A stretch of 64,000 nt of DNA. Origin: Anaerozeibacter sp031551775. GTDB taxonomy: Bacteria > Bacillota > Clostridia > Christensenellales > Aristaeellaceae. The notes below the pieces were generated by a model. That model was not told the DNA's origin, did no database searches, and saw only the letters and a list, made by a program, of their open reading frames with translations. Every line of letters starts with the position of its first letter. The stretch's first letter is position 1. This document shows, piece by piece, positions 25,501-35,031 of the stretch. The stretch is from the NCBI GenBank assembly GCA_031551775.1, contig JAVBND010000067.1:1-64000 (forward strand), in the 5' to 3' direction. The position numbers were made by a program, and so were the translations under genes.

Positions 25501-28500
25501 CCGAAGAGTTCGCCGCTTATCCGCTCGTAGCCGGACACGGCCTGCTCCGCCCCGTTAAACACGAGCCTGCCCGTGGGGGCCTTGATCGTGAGCGGCGCTT
25601 TGGTGACGGTGATCGTACCGGTGCCGGCGGCGTCCACCGTGTAGTTGCCGGAAGCGCTGCCGCCCGCGTTTTCGATGGCATAGCTTTCGATGGCCGTCTC
25701 GTTCTCGCCAGCGTCGGTGCGGGTGCCGCCCGAAAGCGTCACGGTCATCTGGTCGTCCGCGAACAGCTTGCCGCTCACGACATCATAGCCGGACACGCTG
25801 TGCTCGGTCGCGTCATAACCAAACCTGCCGGACACGGCCTTGATCTCAAGCTCGGCCGGGTTGATGTGCAAATTGCCATCGACCCTGGTGAGCTGGTACA
25901 GCTCCTCAAAGTCCCCGTTGCTGGACAACTTGGGCTCGCCGGTGACGACCACAGCGTAATCGCCCGCGTCCTTTCCGGTCGCGCTGGCCACGAGGCCGTA
26001 CAGTTCGTCGTCATGAAGGTCGGTGGTGTACCCCGCGAACGTCTGCTCGCTGCCGTTGTAGGTCAGTGAGCCGGAGTCGGCGGTGACATGAATGGGTTTC
26101 TTATAATAGAAGGTGATCTCGCCGCCCTCCAGGGTGACTTCAAACGTCTGCCCGCAATCGGCCTTGGGATCGACAAACCCGTCGATGGCGGGCGCGCTGA
26201 CGCTGGCCGCGCCGGTGCCGTCGGTCCTGATCAGGTCGCCCGGCTTCATGTCCGCAAAGCGTACGGTGTCCGCGGGGCGGATGGCGCTCAATTGGCCCTT
26301 CCATTTGTAGTGCACCTGAATCACGGCCTCCGCCGGGCGCAGTGTGATCGGGGTGTCGAACTCGGTGGTATCCACGCCGCGCACGGCGATATAGTCGGAC
26401 TTGTACCGGTCGTTCTGGTAGTCGCCGTTGTCATTTGAGGTCACGTCATAGTGCTGCCCGGCGATCTGGGTATCCACCGCATGCAACGACAGCTTGATCA
26501 GCTTGGTCTTGTCTTCGTTGTCGATGGTCAGCCTGAGCACATCGCCCGGCTCGCCCTGGTAGCTCAGCGGCTTGTCGATGGCTTCCCAGCCATCGGCGGT
26601 CTGGCGCTCGAACCCGATGATGTTGCTGGAGTAGTCCGCGATGATGTAGTTCCCGTTGATGTTCTTCTTGGTGACGCGCACGATCGCGGTCGTCTGCTTC
26701 CCGCTCATGGGATCCTCAAAGTCAACCGCACCGGACAACTCGGCGGGCGTTTTGTCCACCGGATCGGTCGAGGCTGAGCGCGCCTGTTCCAGCAACTTCA
26801 TCACGGCGGTATAGAGCTTGTAGCCCTCGGGATTGGTTACGGGGTCGGGCGCTTCGGCGTAGGACAGGCCGTTTACGCGGTCGGTGCCGTTGTCGTAGTT
26901 GTAGTTCCCGGGGACGCGCTTGTCCGCGGGCAGGTTTTCATTGAGGAAGGCCGCAATCGCTTCGGCGGTGGCGCAAGCCGCGTCGTTTGCCGAGAGCCCC
27001 AGCGTGTTGTTGGGGAATCCGCCGGAAAGCAGCGCGCGCACGCCCTGCGCCTGCGATTCAGGCAGCGAGGCCAGGTAGGCGGCAAGCCCACCTTCGCTTT
27101 GGTCAGCCTCGAAGGTGCCCGCCAAGTTGTTGCTCGGGCCCTCCTGATTGTTCACCATGCCGGCAAAATAGATCTCAGGCTGCACGCGGTAGACCGGGTA
27201 CAGGTTGTCCACGATCACGCTGGATGAGATGTGCGCGTCGCCCGATCCGCTGTTGTAGGTGGCATCGGAATGAAGCATCGCCACGCGCGAACCCGCATCA
27301 GGGTTGTCACCTACCTTGCCCTCTTCGAGCGCCGCAAGGAAATCGTCGGGCAGCCGGATGGTGACATTGGAGCCGCTATTGAGCGGGCGCACCAGCGGCA
27401 GCAGGTCTTCGTACCCCAGCCGGGTGTTGTAAAGCTCAATGACGCTGTGGCCGTCGCCCTCCATACCGTCCATCAGGTTTTCAATGGTCTTGGCATCCAG
27501 CTTCATGCTGGTCAGGCTCGTGTCGTTGGCGAACTTGAACGCGTCCATCTTCTTGCGTCCAAACGAGCCGCCCTCAGTTTGGATTGTCACGGAGACCAGG
27601 CTCTTGCAGTTGTCCGCAACCAATACCTCAAGGTTGGGCATGGCGCTGCCGGACAGATCCAGCGCGTTGATGCCCGTCTTGTTCAGCCTGAGCTCGACCA
27701 ACGAATTGGGCAGCATGCTCTGCACGAAGGCGCCGGTCAACAGCGGGTTTTCAAACAGGTGCAACAGCTTGAGCTTGGGCAAGCTGACGCCGTTAAGCGA
27801 CGGGAAGCTCGTAAGCCCAGTGTGGGTGATGATGATATTTTCCATGTCGGGCAACGCGCAACCATCCGCCAGCACGAACGTGTCAAACACGCCATATCCG
27901 GTCAGGTCGAGTTGCGTAAGCCACTGGCCGCCGCGCTCGCCCGCGCCGATCGAGAGCGACTGGAATGTGCCCTGGTTCAATCCGCCCAGCGGATCGTAGT
28001 CGTCCCCATTCAGCGGCATGCCGATGTTCAGGCACGCGCCGTCGCCGATCGTCAGGTGTGTCAGCGCCGAGTTGTCGCGCTGGAACCGGTACAGGTTGGG
28101 CGCAGCGCCATTTTTCGCCTCGAAGGACGAAAGCTTCGTGCTGCCCGCCGGGACCAGCTTCTCAAGGCCCAGCATGGCATTCTCTTCCAGCACAACGCTG
28201 GTGATGCCGGTGTTGTTCAGCTCGATCTCGCGGATACCGGGCATGGTATCCGTGTTGAAAGCGATGTTTGACAGCGAGGTGCTTCCGGCGTAGGCCAGCG
28301 GCGCAACGCTCAGCTCGGTCAGGTTCGCCAGCGTGGAATTGCCGCCCGAACCCGCCTGAATGTCCAGCGTGGTCATGGCCTTCTGCCCCTTGAGCAGCAA
28401 GCTTTGCAGCTTGGGCAACGCACCGTTTCCGATGCTGAACACGCCGCCGTGATCCGCGCCCAGGCGCGGCATTTCCTCAGCCTTGAGCGTGATGAGGTTC

Positions 28501-31500
28501 GGATAGCGCCCGCCGGAGACGTCCAGCGCGCTCAGTCCGGAGCGGCTGACATCGAGCGCCTCAAGGCTCGTCAGGGAGCCCGGCGCAAACGAGAACTCGG
28601 TCAGGTTTGCCGCGTCCGCGAGCACCAGCGCTTTGATGCCGGTCAGCGACCCGTCGCCAATCGTCAGCGAGCGCAGCAAACTGCCCTCGGCGGCGCACAG
28701 CGTAAGGCTACCCAGCCCGTTCAGCGAGCCATTGCCAACGCTCATGGTCTCCAGCGGGAGCGCGGACCACTCCATGTCCTTGAGTCCGTTTGCGCTATTG
28801 TCCGCGAATGCGGCCGCCCTGATCGCCGTGCCGTTCACGTCAAGCGCGCTCAGCGTGTTGAGCGAACCGCCGCCGACGGTGAACGAAGCCAAGTTGCTAC
28901 TGTCCGTGAAACGCAGCGTTTTAAGCGCAGTCAGCGCACCGTCGTCCACCGAGAAGCCAAGCATATTGGGCATACCCTCAAGCAGCATATCCGTCAGCGC
29001 CGGGTACTCGCCCTCGCCCACGCGTTCAAACGCCAACGGCGTGCGTGAAAGGTTCAGCGCGGTCAGCTTGGTCAGATTGGCGGCATCGACCTCAAAGTTC
29101 GTCAAGTTCGCGGCATCGCTCAGGTCGATGCTTTGTACATTGCTCATGCCGGTACCCTTGAGCCGGAAGGTCGCAAGCTGGGTTTTTGCGCTGTCGCCGT
29201 TCGCGGTGAACCGGGTCACACCGCTAAGCGCGCCGTCCTCCACTTCAAACAGGGCCAGCTGCGGATTGGATTCGATGCTGATCGCCGTGGGGCGCGGCAG
29301 GCTGCCCGCAGCGAACACCAGCGACTTAAGCGCCGGATAATCGTTCAGAATCAGCGAGCCGGCGCTGTTGCCCGTATAAACCGGCAACGTGTTCACGCCG
29401 AAGCGCAGCGATTCGAGCGTAGCGGCAGGCAGGGAGAGTTTGGTGACCTTTTGCAGCGATTGATCCTGGAAATCGAGCGCAACAATGGCCGTGCCGGAGA
29501 GCTGCAACTCCTTGAGGGCATCCATACCGACCAAGTTCGCTTCCAGCGTTGTCAGCCCCGCTTGCTCGCCAAGATTCAGCACCGGCACGTTCATCAGCGC
29601 GGTGCCGCGCGTGGCGAAGCGGGTCAGCTGGCCGCCGGGCATTGTGGCCAGGTTGGTCAGGTTCTTGAGCGCGCCGTCTTCCGCCTCGAACTCCTTCAGG
29701 CTCGTCGCGCCGGTGAGCAGCGCGGAGGATGCGCCGGTGATGGCCGCGCAGCTATTCTCTCCAAAGTACAGCTTGCCGACGGCCGCGCCGGTCAACTTGA
29801 AGTTGGTCAGCTTGGGTGCGCTCTTGGAACCGAAGGAAATCAACTCAGCCTCGGCGTTGCTCATGTCAATGGTGGTCGCAACCGGCAGCGAACCGATGCC
29901 GAATTGGATCTCCTTGATGGCCTTGTTGTTGATCAATGAGAGTGACGGCAGTTTGGCGAGCGCGCCGTCGCCCACAATCAGGCTGGTCAGCGGGCCGCCC
30001 GTGGCGTTGGTGCAGAAGCTCAGCGTCGTCAGGTTGGGCAGCGCTTTCGCTCCGATCGTCAACTTCTCGAGCTTGGAACCGTCGGCGCTGGCGTCCCCCA
30101 GCTTGAGCGTGGCCAAGTCGTTGAGCGCGTCGTCGCCAATCGTCAGTTCCGTGATGCCTGAATTCGTCAACGTCAGCGTGGTCAGGTGCTCAAGCGCCTT
30201 CAGGCCCATCTTCACCTCGGACAGGCTGGCGGTGTTCGTCAGGTCCATCGTCGCAAGATTGCGGAAAGAACCCGCGCCGATGCTCAACTCGCTGAGCGTT
30301 GTGTAGCCCGAAAAGTCCATCTGATAACCCGCGCCCGCGGTTTTGAGTCCGGCGCCGGTGAACGAGTTCGCGCCGACGACGAAGCTTACGAGCGGCGGAA
30401 TCGACTTAATGCCGCCAACATTGGGCCTAAAGTAAAGCTTGTCGATCTTGCCAAAGGAGTTGTTGCCGATCCGCACGGTCTCCATGACCTCGCTGAGGCC
30501 GAAGCGCAGCGCATTGTTGAGCGAATTGTCGCCCACGATCAGCGTCTTGACCGGCAGCCAGCCCTCGGACGGGTGCCAGCATCCATAGGCGTTCAGGCAA
30601 TTATCCCCGACGATCAGCGTGGCGAGTACGTCGCAGTCATAGAGCTGGAAACTGCCCTGGGGCAGCACCGGACAGGTGTTGTCTTCAAACGTCAGCGACT
30701 CCATCTTCCGGTTCTTCTGCATGTCCAGATAGACGCATGCCTGCAAAGTGCCGCTCGGCACGCTCAACTCCTTCGCGGCCACATTCTGCATGTACAGCTT
30801 CTGCAGCCCCTTCATCGCGCCATTCCTGAGGAAGTTCATGTCCATTATCTGCGTGTTGCTCAGCGTCAGCGACTCGAGCACGCCAAAGGAACCCTCGCCG
30901 GCCGTGAAGCTTGACAGAACGTTGTTTATCAGGTTTAGCGTCTTGATGCTGCCGAGCGCGTTTTGGCCGACAGTAAGCGTCTCAAGCGGCGCGCCGACTG
31001 CGGTGCAGAATGTCCACTTGGTCAGGCTGTTCAGCGCGTTGTCTTCTACGATCAGCGCGGTCACCTTTGAACTGCCTGCCGCGCCGCTGCCCAAGGTCAG
31101 CGCATTCAGATTGGGCATCGCGCCCTGCGCGAACACAAGCCGGGGCACATTGCCGCCCGTCAGATCCAGCGTGGTCACGCTGCTGGGCGTGTCGCCGTCA
31201 AACCGCAGCGCTTCCTCGGTGAGCATCGATTTCATGTTTAGCGTAGCCAGCGCCGGGAATGTGTTCGCGCCAAAGCCCGCGCTCTTAAGCGCCGTGCCGT
31301 CCAGCGTCAGCGTCGTTACGTTGCTGAGGGAACTTTCACCCACGGACAGAGAACTCAATTTGGCGTTGCCGGTAAACGACAGCGCGGTCATGGCGGTATG
31401 GTTCAGCGAATGGTTCCCCACCTCAAACGACGTCAGAAGCGAGGTTGCGCCCGTGGTCAACGACAGCTTTGCGCTGTTGAGCGCGTTATCGCCGATCTTT

Positions 31501-34445
31501 ACCTCCTTGAACGCCGCCGGGATGGTGATCGCGGTCACAGCGTTCATTGCCCTGTCGCCGATGTTCAGCTTGTTCAGCGCCGGGCAACCGGTCATGGTGA
31601 ACGAGTTCAGCTTGGGCAGCGCGTCCTCGCCGACGGTCAGCGTCTCAAGCGCCGCGCTGCTCGACACGTCGATCCTGGTCACGTTCGCAAATCCCCCGCC
31701 CGACACCGTCAGACCGGATTTGACCAGCGACTTCGCGGTAAGAATTGACAGTCCGCCCACCGCGCCGCTGTCGCAGCGGATGTCGGACAGGCCCGTGCAG
31801 CCGTTCAGGTTGAGCACCTTGCAAAGAGGCGCAGCGTCCGCGCCAATGCTGAGGCTCTCAAGCTTCGCACTGTTGCTCATGTCCAGTGTGAGCAGACCCG
31901 CCAGCGAGTTCGCGGGAATGCTTGCCGAGCTCATGTCCATGTTCTTCCAGTTCAGCGTGGTGACGGCGCTCATGCGGCCGGCCAAAAACTCCAGGCTGGT
32001 CACGCCGGAACCATCCAGCGTGAGCGTCCTGACGTTTTCAAGCGAACCGGAGCCAATCGATATGCCCTCGTTGGATAAAAGTTTATTGTTGTTGAAGTAC
32101 AGTGCCGTAAGCGGACCGCTCAGCGAATTCTTTCCTATTATAAGGGACTTTAGCGGTATTCCGTTGTAGTTAACCACACCCTTGGTAGCGCCGGTGATGC
32201 CAAACGTCGAACAACTGCTAAGCGAGTTATCGCCGATGATGATCTCTTCCGCATAGTCGCCCACAACGTAAGTGGTCGCCGCTTTGAGTGCGTTGTTGCC
32301 CACCACGAACCGCTTGATCTTGGAATCCATATGCGACGTGTTGAACTGCACGTAAGCGTTCATCGCGTTGTCGCCCACGATAAAATCGATCACTGTATCC
32401 GTGCCTTCGATTTTCAGCAAGGTCATCGCGGGCACCGAGTTGTCCGCAAACGTGATCGTTTTCAGAATCTTGTTGTTGGCCATCTCCAGCGTGGTCATCG
32501 CCTTCAGGCAGTTGCCGGGAATGACCACATGCTCAATGCTCATGCCGACCATGTACAGCGTTTGGACAGAAGGCAGCGCATCCTCGCCCAAAAAGTCCAG
32601 GCTCTTGAGCCCGCTCTCGCTGATGTAGAGCTTCTGAAGTTTGCTCAGCGAGCCGCTGCCCAGCTCAAACGTGGCCAGGTTCGCATTTCTTGAAAAGTCC
32701 AGCGCATTGGTGGTAATCCCGCATAGCGCGTCTCTTCCGATGGATACTTTCCGCAACGAGGAATCGGCCGTGGTGTTGACCGTCAACTTCGTAACGGCGT
32801 TGCAAGCGCCGTCGGCAAAATTCAGCTCCTCAAGCGCCGCGTTGCTCAAATTCAGCGTCGCGCAGTTCGGGGCCGCACCGCCCGCGAATGTGATGCTGGA
32901 AACCGCCGAACCCGCAAGTTCGATCGAGGGGATGTTGGGCAGCGCGTTGGAGCCGATATACAGGCCGCCCACGCTGCCAAGCACCAACCCCTTATAAGTG
33001 TTCAGCGCGGCACAGGCGCCCGAGCCATCGCCGTCTTCCATCCTCAGCGTGCCGAGGCGCGCGCCGGTGTCCAGCTTGGTTACGGCGGGCAATGCGCCCG
33101 CGTCAATGGTCAGGCTGCCGGTCTCGCCCGAAAGCGTCAGCGTTGCCAATTGCGTCAAGGCTCCCGCGCCAAAGCGCAGGCTACCGGCTCCACTGATGGT
33201 CAGCGACGTGATTGAGTTGTTTGCCAGCGCGCCGGAATCAAACGCCACGCTTTCAACATTGTCAAGGTTCAACGAGGTCAGATCGGGCAGCGCGCCATCT
33301 TGAAAATGGACGCCCGACAAGTTGGCGACGTTCAGCGACTTCAGGCTGCCCAGGGCGTCCGAGGGGAAGCTGAGCGACAAAGCGCAGCCGCTCAGGTCCA
33401 GGTTCGTCACGCCGGAAAAAGCGTTCGCCTCGACCGGGAAATCCCCGATCGGCTGGCCGGACAAATTGATTGAGGTCAAGCCGCCCATGCGCGTCAGGAA
33501 CGCGGTGGAACGCATGTCGCCTACGCCGTTGGTCGAAGGGGTAAACGCGGTTACCGACTGGGCCTGATCAAGTGTAACCTGAGACAGGTCGGTTTGCGCG
33601 CCAAACAGCGAACCCAGGTAGGCGAACGTCTCAGGCTGATGATCGCGCAGTTCGGTGTATTCTTCCAAAGTCAAAAACGAACCCTCGATCATTTGAACGG
33701 ACAGCATATCCATGCCGTTCACGTCCATCAAGTCGTCGCCTATAGGCTCATCCCCTGCTGTGGGATCTTCATCCGCAATGGGATCATCATCCGCAATGGG
33801 GTCATCATCCACAATGGGATCCTCTTCAAGATCGGTTTCCTCTTCGTCTTCGGGTGGGTCCAGGGTCAGCGGGTCAGAGGTAATGAAGTACTCCGTGTTA
33901 ACGGGTGCGTCTAAACCGGCGGACAAGCTTCGAACAGAGCCCTTGTCCGGCTCGGGGTCCGCAGCTTGACTGGCGGTCTTGGCCTGAGCGCTGATCGCGC
34001 CCTGACGAGCGGACTCACTGCCCGCACCGGCCAGCGTGCCCGCACCGGCCAGCGTGCCCGCATTGTCGATATTCAGGGACTTCGCCTGCTGGGCACTGCG
34101 GCCATACGCAGCCTGACCGAAACCCAACTTAGTCGGGCGCTGCGCATCGTTTGACGCTGCCTCATCCGGCGCGCTTGAAGCCGTTGCTTCTTCTATTACA
34201 AGCACAACGTCCTGCAACGAATCCGCCACGGACTCGCGCTCAGCCGCCGGCGCTTCAGCCGGTTTGTCGGCAAGCGTGAACAGCGCTTCGACACCGGCTT
34301 CCTCACGTGAATCGCCGATGTCTACAAGTTCCGCGTGCGCGACTGATGCGAAATTGCGAATCAGTGGCACGTCAAAGGGCTGCACCAGCAGCGCTACGCA
34401 CAGCGACAGGCTCATCGTCCATTTTCGAAGCTTGTGATTCTTCAT
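22524..34445 (-). CDS. Giant exported repeat protein (leucine-rich, MBG-like and MucBP-like repeats)
   Basis: This gene encodes 3973 residues, nearly a fifth of the window. A signal peptide covers about 1-38 (ends SVAHAE). An acidic Asp/Pro-rich linker (PIADDDPIADEDPTAGDEP) lies near 200-240. A nearly unbroken BspA-like leucine-rich region runs from about 320 to 2360, with units of about 22 residues of the type LTIGDDALNDLATLKL. A linker region leads to eleven MBG-like beta repeats of about 80 residues (about 2780-3710), each starting like IKAVSGRFGYDATEHSVSGY. Three MucBP-like repeats (YRVEYYYNG ... NVIRVYY) end near 3945. LPQT near the C-terminus is not followed by a membrane helix or basic tail. 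It is probably an adhesin or wall-associated binding protein; the ligand is unknown. Confidence 0.9.
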   Translation of the reverse strand: MKNHKLRKWTMSLSLCVALLVQPFDVPLIRNFASVAHAELVDIGDSREEAGVEALFTLADKPAEAPAAERESVADSLQDVVLVIEEATASSAPDEAASNDAQRPTKLGFGQAAYGRSAQQAKSLNIDNAGTLAGAGTLAGAGSESARQGAISAQAKTASQAADPEPDKGSVRSLSAGLDAPVNTEYFITSDPLTLDPPEDEEETDLEEDPIVDDDPIADDDPIADEDPTAGDEPIGDDLMDVNGMDMLSVQMIEGSFLTLEEYTELRDHQPETFAYLGSLFGAQTDLSQVTLDQAQSVTAFTPSTNGVGDMRSTAFLTRMGGLTSINLSGQPIGDFPVEANAFSGVTNLDLSGCALSLSFPSDALGSLKSLNVANLSGVHFQDGALPDLTSLNLDNVESVAFDSGALANNSITSLTISGAGSLRFGAGALTQLATLTLSGETGSLTIDAGALPAVTKLDTGARLGTLRMEDGDGSGACAALNTYKGLVLGSVGGLYIGSNALPNIPSIELAGSAVSSITFAGGAAPNCATLNLSNAALEELNFADGACNAVTKLTVNTTADSSLRKVSIGRDALCGITTNALDFSRNANLATFELGSGSLSKLQKLYISESGLKSLDFLGEDALPSVQTLYMVGMSIEHVVIPGNCLKAMTTLEMANNKILKTITFADNSVPAMTLLKIEGTDTVIDFIVGDNAMNAYVQFNTSHMDSKIKRFVVGNNALKAATTYVVGDYAEEIIIGDNSLSSCSTFGITGATKGVVNYNGIPLKSLIIGKNSLSGPLTALYFNNNKLLSNEGISIGSGSLENVRTLTLDGSGVTSLEFLAGRMSAVTTLNWKNMDMSSASIPANSLAGLLTLDMSNSAKLESLSIGADAAPLCKVLNLNGCTGLSDIRCDSGAVGGLSILTAKSLVKSGLTVSGGGFANVTRIDVSSSAALETLTVGEDALPKLNSFTMTGCPALNKLNIGDRAMNAVTAITIPAAFKEVKIGDNALNSAKLSLTTGATSLLTSFEVGNHSLNHTAMTALSFTGNAKLSSLSVGESSLSNVTTLTLDGTALKSAGFGANTFPALATLNMKSMLTEEALRFDGDTPSSVTTLDLTGGNVPRLVFAQGAMPNLNALTLGSGAAGSSKVTALIVEDNALNSLTKWTFCTAVGAPLETLTVGQNALGSIKTLNLINNVLSSFTAGEGSFGVLESLTLSNTQIMDMNFLRNGAMKGLQKLYMQNVAAKELSVPSGTLQACVYLDMQKNRKMESLTFEDNTCPVLPQGSFQLYDCDVLATLIVGDNCLNAYGCWHPSEGWLPVKTLIVGDNSLNNALRFGLSEVMETVRIGNNSFGKIDKLYFRPNVGGIKSIPPLVSFVVGANSFTGAGLKTAGAGYQMDFSGYTTLSELSIGAGSFRNLATMDLTNTASLSEVKMGLKALEHLTTLTLTNSGITELTIGDDALNDLATLKLGDASADGSKLEKLTIGAKALPNLTTLSFCTNATGGPLTSLIVGDGALAKLPSLSLINNKAIKEIQFGIGSLPVATTIDMSNAEAELISFGSKSAPKLTNFKLTGAAVGKLYFGENSCAAITGASSALLTGATSLKEFEAEDGALKNLTNLATMPGGQLTRFATRGTALMNVPVLNLGEQAGLTTLEANLVGMDALKELQLSGTAIVALDFQDQSLQKVTKLSLPAATLESLRFGVNTLPVYTGNSAGSLILNDYPALKSLVFAAGSLPRPTAISIESNPQLALFEVEDGALSGVTRFTANGDSAKTQLATFRLKGTGMSNVQSIDLSDAANLTNFEVDAANLTKLTALNLSRTPLAFERVGEGEYPALTDMLLEGMPNMLGFSVDDGALTALKTLRFTDSSNLASFTVGGGSLNTLSALDVNGTAIRAAAFADNSANGLKDMEWSALPLETMSVGNGSLNGLGSLTLCAAEGSLLRSLTIGDGSLTGIKALVLADAANLTEFSFAPGSLTSLEALDVSRSGLSALDVSGGRYPNLITLKAEEMPRLGADHGGVFSIGNGALPKLQSLLLKGQKAMTTLDIQAGSGGNSTLANLTELSVAPLAYAGSTSLSNIAFNTDTMPGIREIELNNTGITSVVLEENAMLGLEKLVPAGSTKLSSFEAKNGAAPNLYRFQRDNSALTHLTIGDGACLNIGMPLNGDDYDPLGGLNQGTFQSLSIGAGERGGQWLTQLDLTGYGVFDTFVLADGCALPDMENIIITHTGLTSFPSLNGVSLPKLKLLHLFENPLLTGAFVQSMLPNSLVELRLNKTGINALDLSGSAMPNLEVLVADNCKSLVSVTIQTEGGSFGRKKMDAFKFANDTSLTSMKLDAKTIENLMDGMEGDGHSVIELYNTRLGYEDLLPLVRPLNSGSNVTIRLPDDFLAALEEGKVGDNPDAGSRVAMLHSDATYNSGSGDAHISSSVIVDNLYPVYRVQPEIYFAGMVNNQEGPSNNLAGTFEADQSEGGLAAYLASLPESQAQGVRALLSGGFPNNTLGLSANDAACATAEAIAAFLNENLPADKRVPGNYNYDNGTDRVNGLSYAEAPDPVTNPEGYKLYTAVMKLLEQARSASTDPVDKTPAELSGAVDFEDPMSGKQTTAIVRVTKKNINGNYIIADYSSNIIGFERQTADGWEAIDKPLSYQGEPGDVLRLTIDNEDKTKLIKLSLHAVDTQIAGQHYDVTSNDNGDYQNDRYKSDYIAVRGVDTTEFDTPITLRPAEAVIQVHYKWKGQLSAIRPADTVRFADMKPGDLIRTDGTGAASVSAPAIDGFVDPKADCGQTFEVTLEGGEITFYYKKPIHVTADSGSLTYNGSEQTFAGYTTDLHDDELYGLVASATGKDAGDYAVVVTGEPKLSSNGDFEELYQLTRVDGNLHINPAELEIKAVSGRFGYDATEHSVSGYDVVSGKLFADDQMTVTLSGGTRTDAGENETAIESYAIENAGGSASGNYTVDAAGTGTITVTKAPLTIKAPTGRLVFNGAEQAVSGYERISGELFGGAQLTPELSGDRRTEVGSNDTSITGYAIRIGNTDVTANYAVDAKAMGKITIDPAELRIKAASDSFVYNATAQAVSGYEIVQGRLYNGDELSVVLADAVRTDFGSNATRIASFAITNGGADASGSYDVDFSGTGTIAVTAAPLAIKAASGNYEYNATERSVSGYEIVSGKLFGNDVLDVVLTDNTRTDVGDSSPSISDYVVTSGTRIITDNYAVNADEKGVLKIDPKGLVVTPETESFGYDGTEHAVAYAIDGMLDGHKEQVVLSGAARKLAGDNEVSVASVQVFEGTADVTRNYSILGETGKITVVPAEITVKAVSGSFRFDNEEHTITASEFYGNKAPGDTFSAELLNNTRTAVGEQQVTVGNVTVKNGNDDVTSSYKITRVPGVITITMINAELIITARDLVQSYNGERHQGTEYTAIGLKNGDTIRGLTITGEGTDVGTYELVPSAVEIVSAQNKPVLDYANITYVKGALTITAKAATLTVDSHKFAYDAQEHTVGIKATGLLAGHEPNAQLSGATRVEVGQNAVTFDASRAPTIMESSKNVTGNYSLTLVPGTISITGRGGAVKITAKNVKATYDGQKHGADGYDVTGLMSGDRIEGVTITGEGTSAGTYNLVPAGARILDAGGKNVTAGYQKIEYVQGKLSIAKRTLNVSAETKSFPFDGEPHKVGYTVSGDLLSGDSVNDVVLTGNTRTLTGSNDVLVGKVTIENGSTNVSGNYDVVKKNGRIEITPNNDLSYRVQYYYAGALDSAATVVRTKQTLGQVITSYPDKTKPGFSLSRVQYGANPSATALQIGLIEANNVINVYYERTDGISYTIEYHYQNTKGDGYDLASVDTIGGMKVGDTVTAIDLRVAAAALNGFELERSEGLPMTLASDVSRNVIRVYYKRVKDIEYRVEYYYNGVYDQTATERYTNRTYGEVIRKYQDKIRPGYELQSVETLPFALTMRNESNVIRVYYDLIGGGELPQTIVENEIPLSAGTGNLNAGDCLE

Positions 34446-34840
34446 TTTCTTTTATCTCCACTTTCCAAATTCACATACACGTTCGATCTTCGTAACATTA
34501 TATCAAAACAAGGGTTACATCAGCGGTTGCATTCGAGTAAAATATTTGGAAATTCTTGTAATTTTTCATGTAGCCCGCATTTAGGAGGTGCTTAGGCCGA
34601 CGCGGATGGATGTTTATGATTTTCCAGAATACATACTTCGGTCTTTATTGTAAAAAACCAAACTTCTTTCGCTTTTTACAGACCATAGTCTTTTATTAAA
34701 ACGCCCTGTTTATGTGTATCGGAAATGTGCTTGTCACCATAGGTTTCACCCGTTCTTGTACGCGCCCAGTATAGCGCGAATCGCATGGTGATGATAGATA
34801 ACAATCGGCGGGAGAACCGGCCGAGTCCGCAAATCCCACC
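34446..34840. other. Upstream region of the giant-protein gene
   Basis: This is an AT-rich intergenic stretch. On the minus strand TGATATAAT (hexamer 34502-34497) is an extended -10 element about 50 bases before the start codon; no good -35 is seen. The rest shows no gene. Confidence 0.45.
34497..34505 (-). promoter_or_regulatory. Extended -10 promoter of the giant-protein gene
   Basis: TATAAT on the minus strand is preceded by TGA, forming a TGn extended -10 element. It lies 52 bases upstream of the ATG at 34445. Confidence 0.5.
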
Positions 34841-34904
34841 AAAAAAGAGCGCCACCCATTCCCCGCGTTGCCCGAGGGCAACGAACGGCGGTCCGGGTGG
34901 CGCT
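34841..34904 (-). terminator. Terminator of the exported-protein gene at 35032
   Basis: A 10-bp outer stem (AGCGCCACCC 34848-34857 with GGGTGGCGCT 34895-34904) encloses a second hairpin (GTTGCCCGAGGGCAAC). On the minus strand it ends in CTCTTTTTT. It is a clear intrinsic terminator. Confidence 0.8.
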
Positions 34905-35031
34905 GGCGTTGGTTCGCGCCATGAATTACTCGGAAAAAACCATTGAAGTTTTCATGCGGTCAGTGTCCAAAGGGCGGCGGGGGTGACAAGTCAACGCTTG
35001 ATCCCATTCTCTCCCCCGCCCAAACCCGGCT

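Noticed and set aside
22600..34400. Many long plus-strand reading frames opposite the giant protein gene
   Set aside because: They lack ribosome sites and family motifs and mirror the repeats and codon bias of the minus-strand gene.
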